Shown: positions 33,614 to 42,066 of the stretch, in pieces | Numbering within the stretch: position 1 is the stretch's first letter | Layout of the letters: each line of letters begins with the position of its first letter | Assembly: GCA_041660205.1 (NCBI GenBank) | Contig: JBAZWT010000002.1 | Coordinates: 1-64,000 of the forward strand | Origin: Candidatus Babeliales bacterium | GTDB taxonomy: Bacteria > Babelota > Babeliae > Babelales > Chromulinivoraceae | Direction of reading: 5' to 3' | Length of the DNA: 64,000 nucleotides | Position numbers and translations under genes: made by a program | The notes under the pieces: model-generated | The model's input: only the letters and a program-made list of their open reading frames with translations | The model's database searches: none | What the model was told of the DNA's origin: nothing

Positions 33614-34303
33614 TTAAATTTTATCTATTTTACGCATTAAATGCTTATCTGGCTTTGATACTTTTTTTCCACCCCGAACACGAGGTGGCGCGTCATGTTC
33701 TTTAATTATTTTCCCCTTCATGAGCCCCCTGCTTCCTTCTTCCATAATCCTATCAAGATCTTCAAGCTGATCCAAACCTTGGTTTTGTTCTGATGAGTTT
33801 TTATTGCTGGATCCTTCAGCCGTCGCTTTAGAGCTATGGCCGACACGGCGAGGTAAGCTCAAGGATGACGAGAGGTCACCCGTCTTATGAACTGTTTGAG
33901 TAACTTTTTGCTCAAACTCTTGTTCTTGCTTCATGACATGATTAAAAATTTTATAAAAATCATATGACCCTACTGACGCCACACGTGCATCATCTGCACA
34001 GTGGCATAGCTCTCGATCAGAACTTACTAAAAGAGCATCAGCTCCTGGATGCGCCTTTAGCCAAACCTTAATCACATCATCTGCGGTTTGTTGTTGACCA
34101 GCGTACATAACCGTCACTCCGCCATGCCGCTGCGTTGATGGATAGTATCCAGGTCCAGCGTCAAAAATTAATATAATCGGATTGTGACGAACCCGGACAT
34201 ACTCTTTAAATATGTCGATCCATTGTTGCGCCGTTCGATCGTCGATAAACGTTTGTCCGGCAACCGATTTTATGTAGTTGTAAGCATCTATTACTATAAT
34301 CAT
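33614..34303 (-). CDS. YacP-like NYN-domain protein (putative RNase) with repeat-encoded insert
   Basis: The ATG of MIIVIDAYNYIKSV is taken as the start; the frame upstream starts at a TTG. Residues 1-125 are a NYN/PIN-like domain: VIDAYNYI, ILIFDAGPG, QTADDVI and LVSSDRELCH supply the acidic residues of a metal-dependent nuclease, as in YacP/Rae1, which cuts mRNA on ribosomes. The C-terminal ~100 residues are low complexity. One stretch (SLPRRVGHSSKATAEGSS) is encoded by the GC-rich repeat and looks like an in-frame insertion. The end is basic (RGGKKVSKPDKHLMRKI). Confidence 0.7.
   Translation of the reverse strand: MIIVIDAYNYIKSVAGQTFIDDRTAQQWIDIFKEYVRVRHNPIILIFDAGPGYYPSTQRHGGVTVMYAGQQQTADDVIKVWLKAHPGADALLVSSDRELCHCADDARVASVGSYDFYKIFNHVMKQEQEFEQKVTQTVHKTGDLSSSLSLPRRVGHSSKATAEGSSNKNSSEQNQGLDQLEDLDRIMEEGSRGLMKGKIIKEHDAPPRVRGGKKVSKPDKHLMRKIDKI
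33807..33856. repeat. GC-rich dispersed repeat inside the NYN gene
   Basis: The plus strand reads CTGGATCCTTCAGCCGTCGC then AGCTATGGCCGACACGGCG. It shares CAGCCG-CGCT and AGCTATGGC with the intergenic copy, and GATCCTTC and GACACG with the helicase copy. It is in frame with the gene, adding a Ser/Arg/Lys-rich segment. Confidence 0.5.
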
Positions 34304-34375
34304 ACATATATTTGTATCACCCCAACCGACCTGTTGCAAGATTTTTCAAATTATGGCATCATTTTTATGTCGACT

Positions 34376-34401
34376 TTTTCCAAAATAAACCTTTTGGAAA
34401 A
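34376..34401 (+). promoter_or_regulatory. Leader hairpin with T tract before the MutS-like gene
   Basis: TTTTCCAAAA and TTTTGGAAAA pair perfectly around six bases and are followed by GCA and a long T-rich tract, ending ~20 bases before the ribosome site. It resembles an intrinsic terminator placed in a leader, so attenuation is possible, as is a simple insulating terminator. Confidence 0.4.
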
Positions 34402-34431
34402 GCATTTTTTTCTTTTTTTGGGGGCATGATT

Positions 34432-36459
34432 ATGAACGTTTTTTCTCGTACAAATTTTCTATTTTTACTCATTTTTTCGGTAACATCTAAGTTTGTCCGC
34501 TCAGAAGGCTTGCCTACGCCCGTACCTGCAAATTCATGGTCGCAAATATCACCCCGCATGACCATTTCTTGCGCACAACCTAATCAATCAAAAGAAGAAA
34601 AATTAAAACTATGCGTTGGCAATGCATTTTTTCTGCACGGCTCACAAGATCCATTAATCAATGAAGAGCTCCTGCAAACGCTCGATAGTCTCAACGTATT
34701 TTCGCACGTCATTCCAACATTAACCCAAACACATCTTGCGTGTGGTCAATTTATTATTGCTAAAAATTTCACTCAAGTTACTGATGACTTTCAGCAACTT
34801 GAAAAACGTCAAAAACTTTTAACGTACTTATCAGAGCACCAAGAGCTTAAAGAAGAACTCGAAAATCATATCAAAAGCTTAATTGAATGCGAAGCTGACG
34901 TCTTAGAACGTTTCTATCCTCAACCAAAAACAGAAGCAGACAAAGCTCTTGAATCTTTTGGTCTAAAGTTGGCAATAAAAACCATCAATGGGATATCTAG
35001 CGTCAATGATTACATTGATAACGCCACTAAACCAATAGGTTATCGCCCGTACTACTTAGAGTTAAGACAACGATTAATACAACTCAGTCTTTTATACATG
35101 TTTAAAAACGCATCAGACGATTTATGGAATTTCAACAAAATAGCTCGGGCCCAGCAAAATAGTTATGATTCTCTTCAAGCAGTCATGGCTGCCGCCAAAG
35201 ACACAACAGATCTTGGGAAATCTTGCACTGAGTGTGGCACCAATCTTTTTCAAGTAAAAATGCAAAAAATTTCAATTGATATTTCAAAAGATATTAATCG
35301 ACAACCATCACTGTATTTTCAAGCTAAAACAGCTGTCGGCTTTTTTATGCCGGTTCTTCACATGTATTCTCTTGGCAATGTCATGAGAGCTTTTTTTCAT
35401 GATATCTATAAAAAACAAAAAAACCTGATGCAACTGCGCCGCATGCTTAAAACAACTCAAAATATACATAAGTTACTCAGTCAACACCCAGAAATCGCAA
35501 ATCTTATTCCTGGTCATGAAAAAATTACACAGCTTGCTACATACAAAGATGAATCAAATAAAGCAATTTCTGATAATTTAAAATATTTTTTAACTCTTTT
35601 AAATTCTTCAACTTTTAAAGGGCAGCAAAGCTTTTACTTTTCATTCCAAGGTAAAATAACAGAAGCACATAATGAATTTACGCTCATCGCACACGAGCTC
35701 GTGCCGTTCTTTGAAGCGTTTGGTAACATCGATGCGCAGCTTTGGGCAGTCAAACTTTTACAAAGAACTGATGCTCAATTCTGCATACCGACTTGGATTA
35801 AATCAGACCAGCCAGTTCTTGAAAATATTGATTTTTGGCACCCAATGATAAATCCGGAAAAAGTGGTTAAAAACTCAATGCATGTTGGCGGAAAAGCTAA
35901 AGCAACAAACGTCGTTATCACAGGTTCAAACGCTGGTGGTAAAACAACATCGCTCACAGCTGTTATGCTTGGACAAATCATGGCTCAATCACTGGGCGTC
36001 GCACCGAGCAAAGCTTTACGCAGCACACCATTTGCTAAATTTCACACCTACTTAGATATTTCAACCAACTTGGCAAACAATGAATCTTTATTTATGGCAC
36101 AGGCAAATCGTGCTGCAAAATTACAAAATTCAATTCGCTCATGCACGGCTGACCAAAAATCACTTTCACTTCTTGATGAAATTTTTACGGGGACAAGAGC
36201 CGATTTTGCAGAAAAAGCATCGTACGGTTTTGCAAAAAATCTTGGCGAAAATAAGCACAGCATCTGCCTTCTTGCAACCCACTTTCCAAAACTGACAGAA
36301 CTCGAAAAGCTTAAAACTTTTATCAATTACAAAACGCAAGACGCTACCATTACCGCGCAAGGTGACTTGGTTTACCCTTATAAAATAGTCCCTGGAATTT
36401 CTGATCAAAACATTGCGCAACACATCTTGCAGCAAAAAGGAATTTTAAAAAAAGCTTAA
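34432..36459 (+). CDS. MutS-family ATPase with an N-terminal signal sequence
   Basis: GGGGG lies seven bases before this ATG. Residues 1-25 (MNVFSRTNFLFLLIFSVTSKF) form a Sec-type signal or anchor. The middle is helical with lever-like segments. The C-terminal third is a MutS domain V ATPase: VVITGSNAGGKTTS (Walker A, K504), LSLLDEIFTGT (Walker B, D582-E583), then CLLATHF. The N-terminal mismatch-recognition domain of MutS1 and the Smr nuclease of MutS2 are not seen, so it resembles the reduced MutS-related proteins of unknown role. Export of such an ATPase would be unusual. An alternative ATG two codons earlier does not change the picture. Confidence 0.75.
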   Translation: MNVFSRTNFLFLLIFSVTSKFVRSEGLPTPVPANSWSQISPRMTISCAQPNQSKEEKLKLCVGNAFFLHGSQDPLINEELLQTLDSLNVFSHVIPTLTQTHLACGQFIIAKNFTQVTDDFQQLEKRQKLLTYLSEHQELKEELENHIKSLIECEADVLERFYPQPKTEADKALESFGLKLAIKTINGISSVNDYIDNATKPIGYRPYYLELRQRLIQLSLLYMFKNASDDLWNFNKIARAQQNSYDSLQAVMAAAKDTTDLGKSCTECGTNLFQVKMQKISIDISKDINRQPSLYFQAKTAVGFFMPVLHMYSLGNVMRAFFHDIYKKQKNLMQLRRMLKTTQNIHKLLSQHPEIANLIPGHEKITQLATYKDESNKAISDNLKYFLTLLNSSTFKGQQSFYFSFQGKITEAHNEFTLIAHELVPFFEAFGNIDAQLWAVKLLQRTDAQFCIPTWIKSDQPVLENIDFWHPMINPEKVVKNSMHVGGKAKATNVVITGSNAGGKTTSLTAVMLGQIMAQSLGVAPSKALRSTPFAKFHTYLDISTNLANNESLFMAQANRAAKLQNSIRSCTADQKSLSLLDEIFTGTRADFAEKASYGFAKNLGENKHSICLLATHFPKLTELEKLKTFINYKTQDATITAQGDLVYPYKIVPGISDQNIAQHILQQKGILKKA

Positions 36460-36497
36460 CTAGTTGTTGAATTTTAAAGTTCATAAAAATGATTTTC

Positions 36498-36528
36498 AAA
36501 AAGGCCGAGTTTGCCGCTTGGCCTTTTT
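36498..36528 (+). terminator. Terminator after the MutS-like gene
   Basis: AAAAAGGCC pairs with GGCCTTTTT around a 13-base spacer, with seven T residues at the 3' end. Confidence 0.75.
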
Positions 36529-36611
36529 TTCTATAAAAAACTTGTCCTGACAAAAAGATCAGCGTAGGATATTTGAGTTGTATAAGCATATTGGCTGTAA
36601 AAGAAAAAACT

Positions 36612-37448
36612 ATGTCACAACTGATTCAATTAAAACAAAGAATTCAAGCAATCGCATCAATCAAAAAAATTACGCAAACCATGCGATTAATTTCGATGTC
36701 GTCACATTCCAAACTAAAAAAGCAATCTGAAGCTCTACAGCGCTTTAGAGGTGAAGTGAAACCGCTTTTATGTGCCTTAACAACTAAAAATCAAAACGCA
36801 AGCAACCATATCGAACCACAAAATAAAAACTTATACATTATTTTTGCCGCAGAAAAAGGTCTTTGTGGTACTTTTAACAGCGCAATGTTTGCCTATTTTA
36901 ATCATCATTTAACACCAGAAACACTGCAAAATAGCCATATAATCTGCGTAGGCAAAAAAGCTATCGATTATTTACAATCAAGAAACATTGAGCCTCTGGC
37001 AAAGTTCGACAAAGTTCTTCCGAACAAACTTGAACAAATAGCCCAAAACTTGTACGAACAGGTCATTAAAATTCATGAAAATTACGAGTCAGTTATTTGT
37101 TTATCAAGTCACCCAAAAACATTTTTTGTTCAAGAAGCTCAAACTACAACGATTATTCCCGTTCAGCAAGATCCTTGTGACCTTGAAAATGTAGTCTCGC
37201 TCGACGATTACGAGTGGGTTCAAGATCAAAAATCGGTCCAAGCGAGCATGTTTCAGGTACTGCTCAAAACAAACATCTTACTCATCTTGACTAATTCAAT
37301 GCTGTCAGAACAATCGGCACGATTTTTATCTATGGACAGTGCAACACGCAGTGCCGAAGATTTGCTCAAAAGCATGAAGCTTGCTTTTAACAAACTTCGC
37401 CAAGCAAAAATTACACGAGAATTGATCGAATTAATCTCTGGATTTTAA
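36612..37448 (+). CDS. atpG: F-type ATP synthase gamma subunit
   Basis: Starts at MSQLIQLKQRI; the frame is open 13 codons further upstream without a ribosome site. The N-terminal KQRIQAIASIKKITQTMRLISMSSHSK and C-terminal LLILTNSMLSEQSARFLSMDSATRSAEDLL are the two helices of the rotating coiled coil. The Rossmann-like middle has AAEKGLCGTFN. The other subunit genes are not adjacent, so the usual atp operon is broken up. The ribosome site is weak. Confidence 0.93.
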   Translation: MSQLIQLKQRIQAIASIKKITQTMRLISMSSHSKLKKQSEALQRFRGEVKPLLCALTTKNQNASNHIEPQNKNLYIIFAAEKGLCGTFNSAMFAYFNHHLTPETLQNSHIICVGKKAIDYLQSRNIEPLAKFDKVLPNKLEQIAQNLYEQVIKIHENYESVICLSSHPKTFFVQEAQTTTIIPVQQDPCDLENVVSLDDYEWVQDQKSVQASMFQVLLKTNILLILTNSMLSEQSARFLSMDSATRSAEDLLKSMKLAFNKLRQAKITRELIELISGF

Positions 37449-37471
37449 AATATAAAAATTGTACTTCAATG

Positions 37472-37500
37472 ATAATGGGCGCCGTTTAAGCGCCCATTAT
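37472..37500. terminator. Hairpin between convergent atpG and murA
   Basis: An 11-bp perfect stem (ATAATGGGCGC) with a 7-base loop. The T tract is short, but the position between convergent gene ends supports a terminator for either strand. Confidence 0.65.
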
Positions 37501-37523
37501 TAATATCTAAAACTGTAAGAAAA

Positions 37524-38792
37524 CTATCTCAATTCAACGAATGCACCGAGCGATCGCAATTTTTCATCAAGAGTTTCATAGCCACGCTTCCAATGATGCG
37601 ATCCATCAATTACCCGAGTTTCACCATGAGCAGCCAGTCCTAAAAGAGCTAGTGCACATGCAGCACGAATATCGGTAGCAATGACGTCAGTTCCTTGCAG
37701 CTCTGGCGTACCAATCAACTTTGCATAATGTCCGCTTGCTTGAATGTTTGCTCCAAGCTTGTTCATTTCAGGAACATGCAAAAATCTATTCTCAAATACC
37801 GTTTCTACAATTTCACATTTTCCGCTTGCTGTGACTTGAGCTGCAGTCATCAATGCTTGTAGATCGGTTGGAAATCCAGGATAAGGTCCAGTTTTAAATG
37901 AAACCGCTTTCGGGTTTGAAGTTGCTTGAATACGAACGCCAAGTCCGTTTGAACCAACGGTAATGACATGACCCATTTCTTCAAGTTTCATCAAAAACAG
38001 TTCCATTGCGTTGCCGTCAGCTTGCGGTACATACACGTCACCTTTTGAAATCGCACCAGCTATCAAAAGCGAGCCAGCCTCTAAGCGATCGTACATCACA
38101 CTATGCTGCACGGGCTGCAACGTTTTAACGCCACGTATACGAATCATAGCCGGAGGAGCAATTTGGATGTCTGCGCCCATTTTTTGTAGCACTTCGATCA
38201 CATCCAGCACTTCAGGTTCAAGGGCTGCGTTGACAATCCATGACTGCCCTTCGACGAGCACAAGTGCCATCATTAAATTTTCTGTAGTGCCTACGCTTGG
38301 ATAATCAAGTACAAATCTTTGCGCTTGAAGTTTGTCAGCGGTTGCATGCAAAAATTCATTATCTTGATAAACGTCAGCGCCCATTTTTTTAAAGTTTTTA
38401 ATATGATAGTCCAGAGGACGAGCGCCAATTGCATCACCACCAGGCATGGCAATTTTTACCGATTTGAAACGCGCTAAAAGCGGGCCAAAAATCAGGAGTG
38501 ACGCTCTAAACTTTTTAACTGATTCTTGAGCTAAAGGATTATTTTGTAGATTTGTTGTATCAACTTCTAAGATATTTTTTTCGCTATCAAACTGAACCTG
38601 AGCTCCAAGAGACTCTAAAACCAAAATCATTTGGTATACATCGGCAATTCCAGGAACATTTTTTAAAACAGATTTGCCTCGAGTCAGCAACAATGAAGCC
38701 ATGATTGCAAGCACTGCATTTTTTGCCCCTGACAAAGAAACTTCACCAACGAGTGGTCCTGATTGCTTAACGAAAACATATCCAGTTGACAC
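37524..38792 (-). CDS. murA: UDP-N-acetylglucosamine 1-carboxyvinyltransferase MurA (Asp-type)
   Basis: It begins at GTG with AAAGG upstream. SGAKNAVLA (21-29) supplies the catalytic Lys/Asn pair, PGGDAIGARPLDYHI (117-131) is the active-site loop, and GFPTDLQALM and ATDIRAACALALLGLAA follow. The loop residue that is Cys in most MurA (Cys115 in E. coli) is Asp120 here, encoded GAT. Cys-to-Asp MurA occurs naturally in Chlamydia and Mycobacterium and is fosfomycin-insensitive. MurA makes the first committed peptidoglycan precursor, so the organism probably retains some cell-wall synthesis, consistent with glmM in the same window. Confidence 0.95.
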   Translation of the reverse strand: MSTGYVFVKQSGPLVGEVSLSGAKNAVLAIMASLLLTRGKSVLKNVPGIADVYQMILVLESLGAQVQFDSEKNILEVDTTNLQNNPLAQESVKKFRASLLIFGPLLARFKSVKIAMPGGDAIGARPLDYHIKNFKKMGADVYQDNEFLHATADKLQAQRFVLDYPSVGTTENLMMALVLVEGQSWIVNAALEPEVLDVIEVLQKMGADIQIAPPAMIRIRGVKTLQPVQHSVMYDRLEAGSLLIAGAISKGDVYVPQADGNAMELFLMKLEEMGHVITVGSNGLGVRIQATSNPKAVSFKTGPYPGFPTDLQALMTAAQVTASGKCEIVETVFENRFLHVPEMNKLGANIQASGHYAKLIGTPELQGTDVIATDIRAACALALLGLAAHGETRVIDGSHHWKRGYETLDEKLRSLGAFVELR

Positions 38793-38968
38793 AAATAAAC
38801 CTTTAAGAAAGAGGATTTCTAAATTTTTTAACGATTTTTAGTATAGCCTTATTTCAAAAAATTTCACATAATGTTAGAGCTCTTTATTAAAAAAAAGTAC
38901 AATTCTTGCTTGAAAAAAAATAGTCGCGTCGTATCTTAGACCAATAAATTTTTAACAAAGGTGATCAT

Positions 38969-39628
38969 ATGAAAAACATAGTTTTTTTTACCGTATTCTT
39001 ATCATTTTTTACACCACTGATCACTCAAACGCATACTGGCTCTTTAACCGTAATTTGCGGTTCAATGTGCTCAGGTAAGTCAGCAACCGTCATTGAAATC
39101 GTCCGAAGAGCGCTGCTCGCAAATAATAAAGTTTTAGTACTGAAACCAGCAATTGATAACAGAAAAATGTTAGACCTCGAAATCGATCCACTTACCTACA
39201 TTCCTTCTCGAAATGGAAACTGGATTGATTGCGTTCCCGTACGATCAGTACAAGAAGTTGCAGATTTAGCGCAAAAAACAAATGCTTCAATTATCGTCAT
39301 TGATGAAGTTCATTTTTTCACCCCAGAAGCTGATGCATTTTTCGAAGTCGTTCGGTCACTTGTTCAATCAGGTAAAAAAGTATTTGTCGCTGGGCTTGAA
39401 CTTGATTTTCGTGGAGAACCTTTTGGCCCTATGCCAAAACTTTTAGCATATGCCGATACCGTCATGAAATTAACAGCTATTTGCAGTAAATGTGGTGCTG
39501 ATACCTACTGCATATCGCAACGTTTCGTCAATGGACAACCTGCTCACTACAATGATCCTTTATTTGTTGTTGGAGCTGATCAATACAAACCTCATTGTAA
39601 AAGTTGTCACATTGTTCGAAGAGATTAA
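38969..39628 (+). CDS. tdk: Thymidine kinase (TK1 type) with signal-like N-terminus
   Basis: AAAGGTGAT lies at proper spacing before the ATG, so the hydrophobic leader MKNIVFFTVFLSFFTPLITQ is part of the product. The enzyme follows: ICGSMCSGKSATVIE (P-loop, 31-38), VIDEVHFF with the catalytic Glu, GLELDFRGEPFGPMPKLLAYAD, and a zinc site from ICSKCG and CKSC. Thymidine kinase phosphorylates thymidine for salvage. Normal TK1 enzymes begin a few residues before the P-loop strand, so the extra ~20-residue hydrophobic segment is anomalous and suggests membrane anchoring or export. Confidence 0.9.
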   Translation: MKNIVFFTVFLSFFTPLITQTHTGSLTVICGSMCSGKSATVIEIVRRALLANNKVLVLKPAIDNRKMLDLEIDPLTYIPSRNGNWIDCVPVRSVQEVADLAQKTNASIIVIDEVHFFTPEADAFFEVVRSLVQSGKKVFVAGLELDFRGEPFGPMPKLLAYADTVMKLTAICSKCGADTYCISQRFVNGQPAHYNDPLFVVGADQYKPHCKSCHIVRRD

Positions 39629-39663
39629 GGCGAAAAATTAAAACTTAAGCTATACTAATTCGT

Positions 39664-41031
39664 ATGAGTAAAGCACAAAACTATTTCGAATGTCTTCAAT
39701 GTTCATATCAAACCGTTAAATGGATCGGCTGTTGTCCTGAGTGTAAATCTTGGAACAGTCTTGATGAAATTGTAACGACAAAAGTAGAAGCTAAATACAA
39801 AGCTTCCATTCAACCTGACAAGCATCTTTTTACGCTTGCAGATATCAAACTTGAAGAGCAAGCGCGTATCACGTCTGCATGCTCTGAGTGGGACCGGGTA
39901 GCTGGTGGTGGCATAGTTCCAGGATCTTTCATCTTAGTTTCTGGTGATCCAGGAATTGGAAAATCAACCCTTCTTCTTCAAATTTCTACTCAGCTCAACC
40001 CGAAACATACTATTATTTATTTTTCATCAGAAGAATCATTGCCACAAGTAAAATTACGCTTTCAAAGGATTCAAAAAACAACTCCTGACAACCTTTTGTT
40101 TTCTGACCAATCATCACTGCAAGCAATCATAGAAATTTGCAAAAGCAAAAAACCTACACTCGTCATTATCGACTCTATTCAAAACGTCTTAAACGAAGAA
40201 ACTAACGCACTTCCGGGTACCATTTCACAGCTTAAAGAATCAGCGTTCCGACTCATGAAATTGGCTAAAGAACATAACATTGCAATCATTGCCACAGGCC
40301 ACATCACTAAAGAAGGTACCATTGCTGGCCCAAAGCTGCTTGAACATATGGTCGATGCTGTTTTTTATCTTCAAAAAGAAGATCAATGGCAAACTCGAAC
40401 ACTCAGGTCTATTAAAAACCGCTTTGGATCGATTAATGAAATCGGTTTTTTTCATATGAAAGGTGACGGCCTTCAAGAAGTTCAAAACATTAATCAGCAT
40501 TTACTTGAACAGACAAAAAACGCACCTGGTTCAACACTTGTAAGCTCACTTGAAGGCACAAGGCCCATATTTTTAGAGCTTCAAGCGCTCACTATTCCCG
40601 TAAAATTTGGTATTCCACAGCGCATCATTACCGGCATTGATCACAAACATGTGGTACTCATTGCAGCAATTTTAGAAAAATATTTACACATACCACTCAG
40701 CAAACATGACATATTTTTTAAAATAAGCGGTGGCCTAAAAACAAAAGACCAAACCTGTGATTTGGGAATTGCTCTGGCTCTACTTTCAAGTTACTTTCAA
40801 CAGCCTCTTGCTGGAAAAACTATTGCCCTTGCAGAACTCAGTTTAACAGGACAGGTCAAACCGATTTACAACATCGATATTCATGCAAAGGAATGTAAAA
40901 CCTTTGGCTTTTCAAGTATGATTATCGCCCAAGATCAAGTTCTGCATAAACAAGACGCACCATCTTTAAAAAGAATATCCACAGTTCATGAACTTTTGCT
41001 CTTCTTCCCTGCTGAACAAATTTTAGATTGA
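39664..41031 (+). CDS. radA: DNA repair protein RadA
   Basis: Features in order: a zinc finger (FECLQC...CCPEC) within the first 27 residues, a RecA-like core with SGDPGIGKSTLL (~92-103) and IDSIQN, the RadA-specific KNRFGSINEIGFF (~250), and a C-terminal Lon-like domain (ALALLSSYFQQPL, ALAELSLTGQVKP). RadA promotes branch migration in recombination. It follows tdk after a 35-base gap on the same strand. Confidence 0.95.
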   Translation: MSKAQNYFECLQCSYQTVKWIGCCPECKSWNSLDEIVTTKVEAKYKASIQPDKHLFTLADIKLEEQARITSACSEWDRVAGGGIVPGSFILVSGDPGIGKSTLLLQISTQLNPKHTIIYFSSEESLPQVKLRFQRIQKTTPDNLLFSDQSSLQAIIEICKSKKPTLVIIDSIQNVLNEETNALPGTISQLKESAFRLMKLAKEHNIAIIATGHITKEGTIAGPKLLEHMVDAVFYLQKEDQWQTRTLRSIKNRFGSINEIGFFHMKGDGLQEVQNINQHLLEQTKNAPGSTLVSSLEGTRPIFLELQALTIPVKFGIPQRIITGIDHKHVVLIAAILEKYLHIPLSKHDIFFKISGGLKTKDQTCDLGIALALLSSYFQQPLAGKTIALAELSLTGQVKPIYNIDIHAKECKTFGFSSMIIAQDQVLHKQDAPSLKRISTVHELLLFFPAEQILD

Positions 41032-41298
41032 TGATCTTCGATCGCTGATCCTCAATTGACAAATATAGTCGACTGCTATACAGTTATACACAATCATTTT
41101 TACCACCTTCAGTCTGCAAAAAAAAAGCCCACTGACATGAAAGCATTATCAAAATAAAGTTCAAATTTTACCTTAGCTATATCAATTTTTTTACATGTAA
41201 CAATTCCACAAATCTCATTTTTGCAACAATCGCATCAAATTATTGTATACTCAATACAGCCTGATGTAATGTTGAGCAAAATTAAAGGAGTATTTTTT

Positions 41299-42066
41299 AT
41301 GAATAAACAACTTTTACTTTCCATTCAAAACGTTGCAAAAACGTATCATGGAACACCTACTATCCACGCACTCAAAAACGTCAATCTTGATATTTACCAA
41401 GGCGAAGTTTTAAGCCTACTTGGTATCAACGGCGCTGGAAAAACAACACTTTCGTCCATTATTGCAACACTTCATCCTGCATCGTCAGGAGACATTTTAC
41501 ACAACGGTGTTTCCATTTATAAAGACATTATTACTTATCGTCACATGATGGGATTTTGTCCGCAAAAGCCAAATATTGATGCAATGCTGACCATCAAAGA
41601 TAATTTAATGTTTGCTGGTCGTTATTTTAATTTGCCGCATGATGTCATTGAAAAACGAAGCAAAGAATTAATGAAACAATTCCAACTCACTAAATATGCA
41701 GATGCAAAAGGCTCAATTCTTTCAGGTGGCTACAAACAACGATTTTTACTTGCACGAACACTCATGCATAGCCCAAAGCTTGTTATACTTGATGAGCCAA
41801 CAGTTGCTCTTGATCCACACATCAGAAGAAATTTATGGGACGTCATCAAACAATTAAAAAATGAAGGCGTGACCGTTCTTTTAACAACCCACTACCTTGA
41901 AGAAGCTGAATTTTTATCTGATCGCGTATGCATCTTAGACCAAGGCGTCATTAAATTAGTCGACACTCCTGACAATCTCAAGAAAAATTACAGCAAAGCA
42001 AATTTAGAAGATGTTTTTATTAAATTAATGCAAGAATCTGAGGAGGAAAGAAAAGATGACTTATAA
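41299..42066 (+). CDS. ABC transporter ATP-binding protein (ABC-2 exporter type)
   Basis: AAAGGAG precedes the ATG; the longer open frame is ignored. GINGAGKTTL (Walker A), Q-loop FCPQKP, signature LSGGYKQR (Gly-Tyr in place of the common Gly-Gln/Met), LVILDEPTVALDP (Walker B) and TTHYLEEAE (H-loop) are all present. The closest recognised pattern is the DrrA/NodI/CcmA-like ATPase that pairs with an ABC-2 permease. The permease gene starts 11 bases before this gene ends. The substrate is unknown. Confidence 0.9.
   Translation: MNKQLLLSIQNVAKTYHGTPTIHALKNVNLDIYQGEVLSLLGINGAGKTTLSSIIATLHPASSGDILHNGVSIYKDIITYRHMMGFCPQKPNIDAMLTIKDNLMFAGRYFNLPHDVIEKRSKELMKQFQLTKYADAKGSILSGGYKQRFLLARTLMHSPKLVILDEPTVALDPHIRRNLWDVIKQLKNEGVTVLLTTHYLEEAEFLSDRVCILDQGVIKLVDTPDNLKKNYSKANLEDVFIKLMQESEEERKDDL

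Noticed and set aside
34312..34431. Longer N-terminus for the MutS-like protein
   Set aside because: It would read through the leader hairpin and has no ribosome site; GGGGG fits the ATG at 34432.
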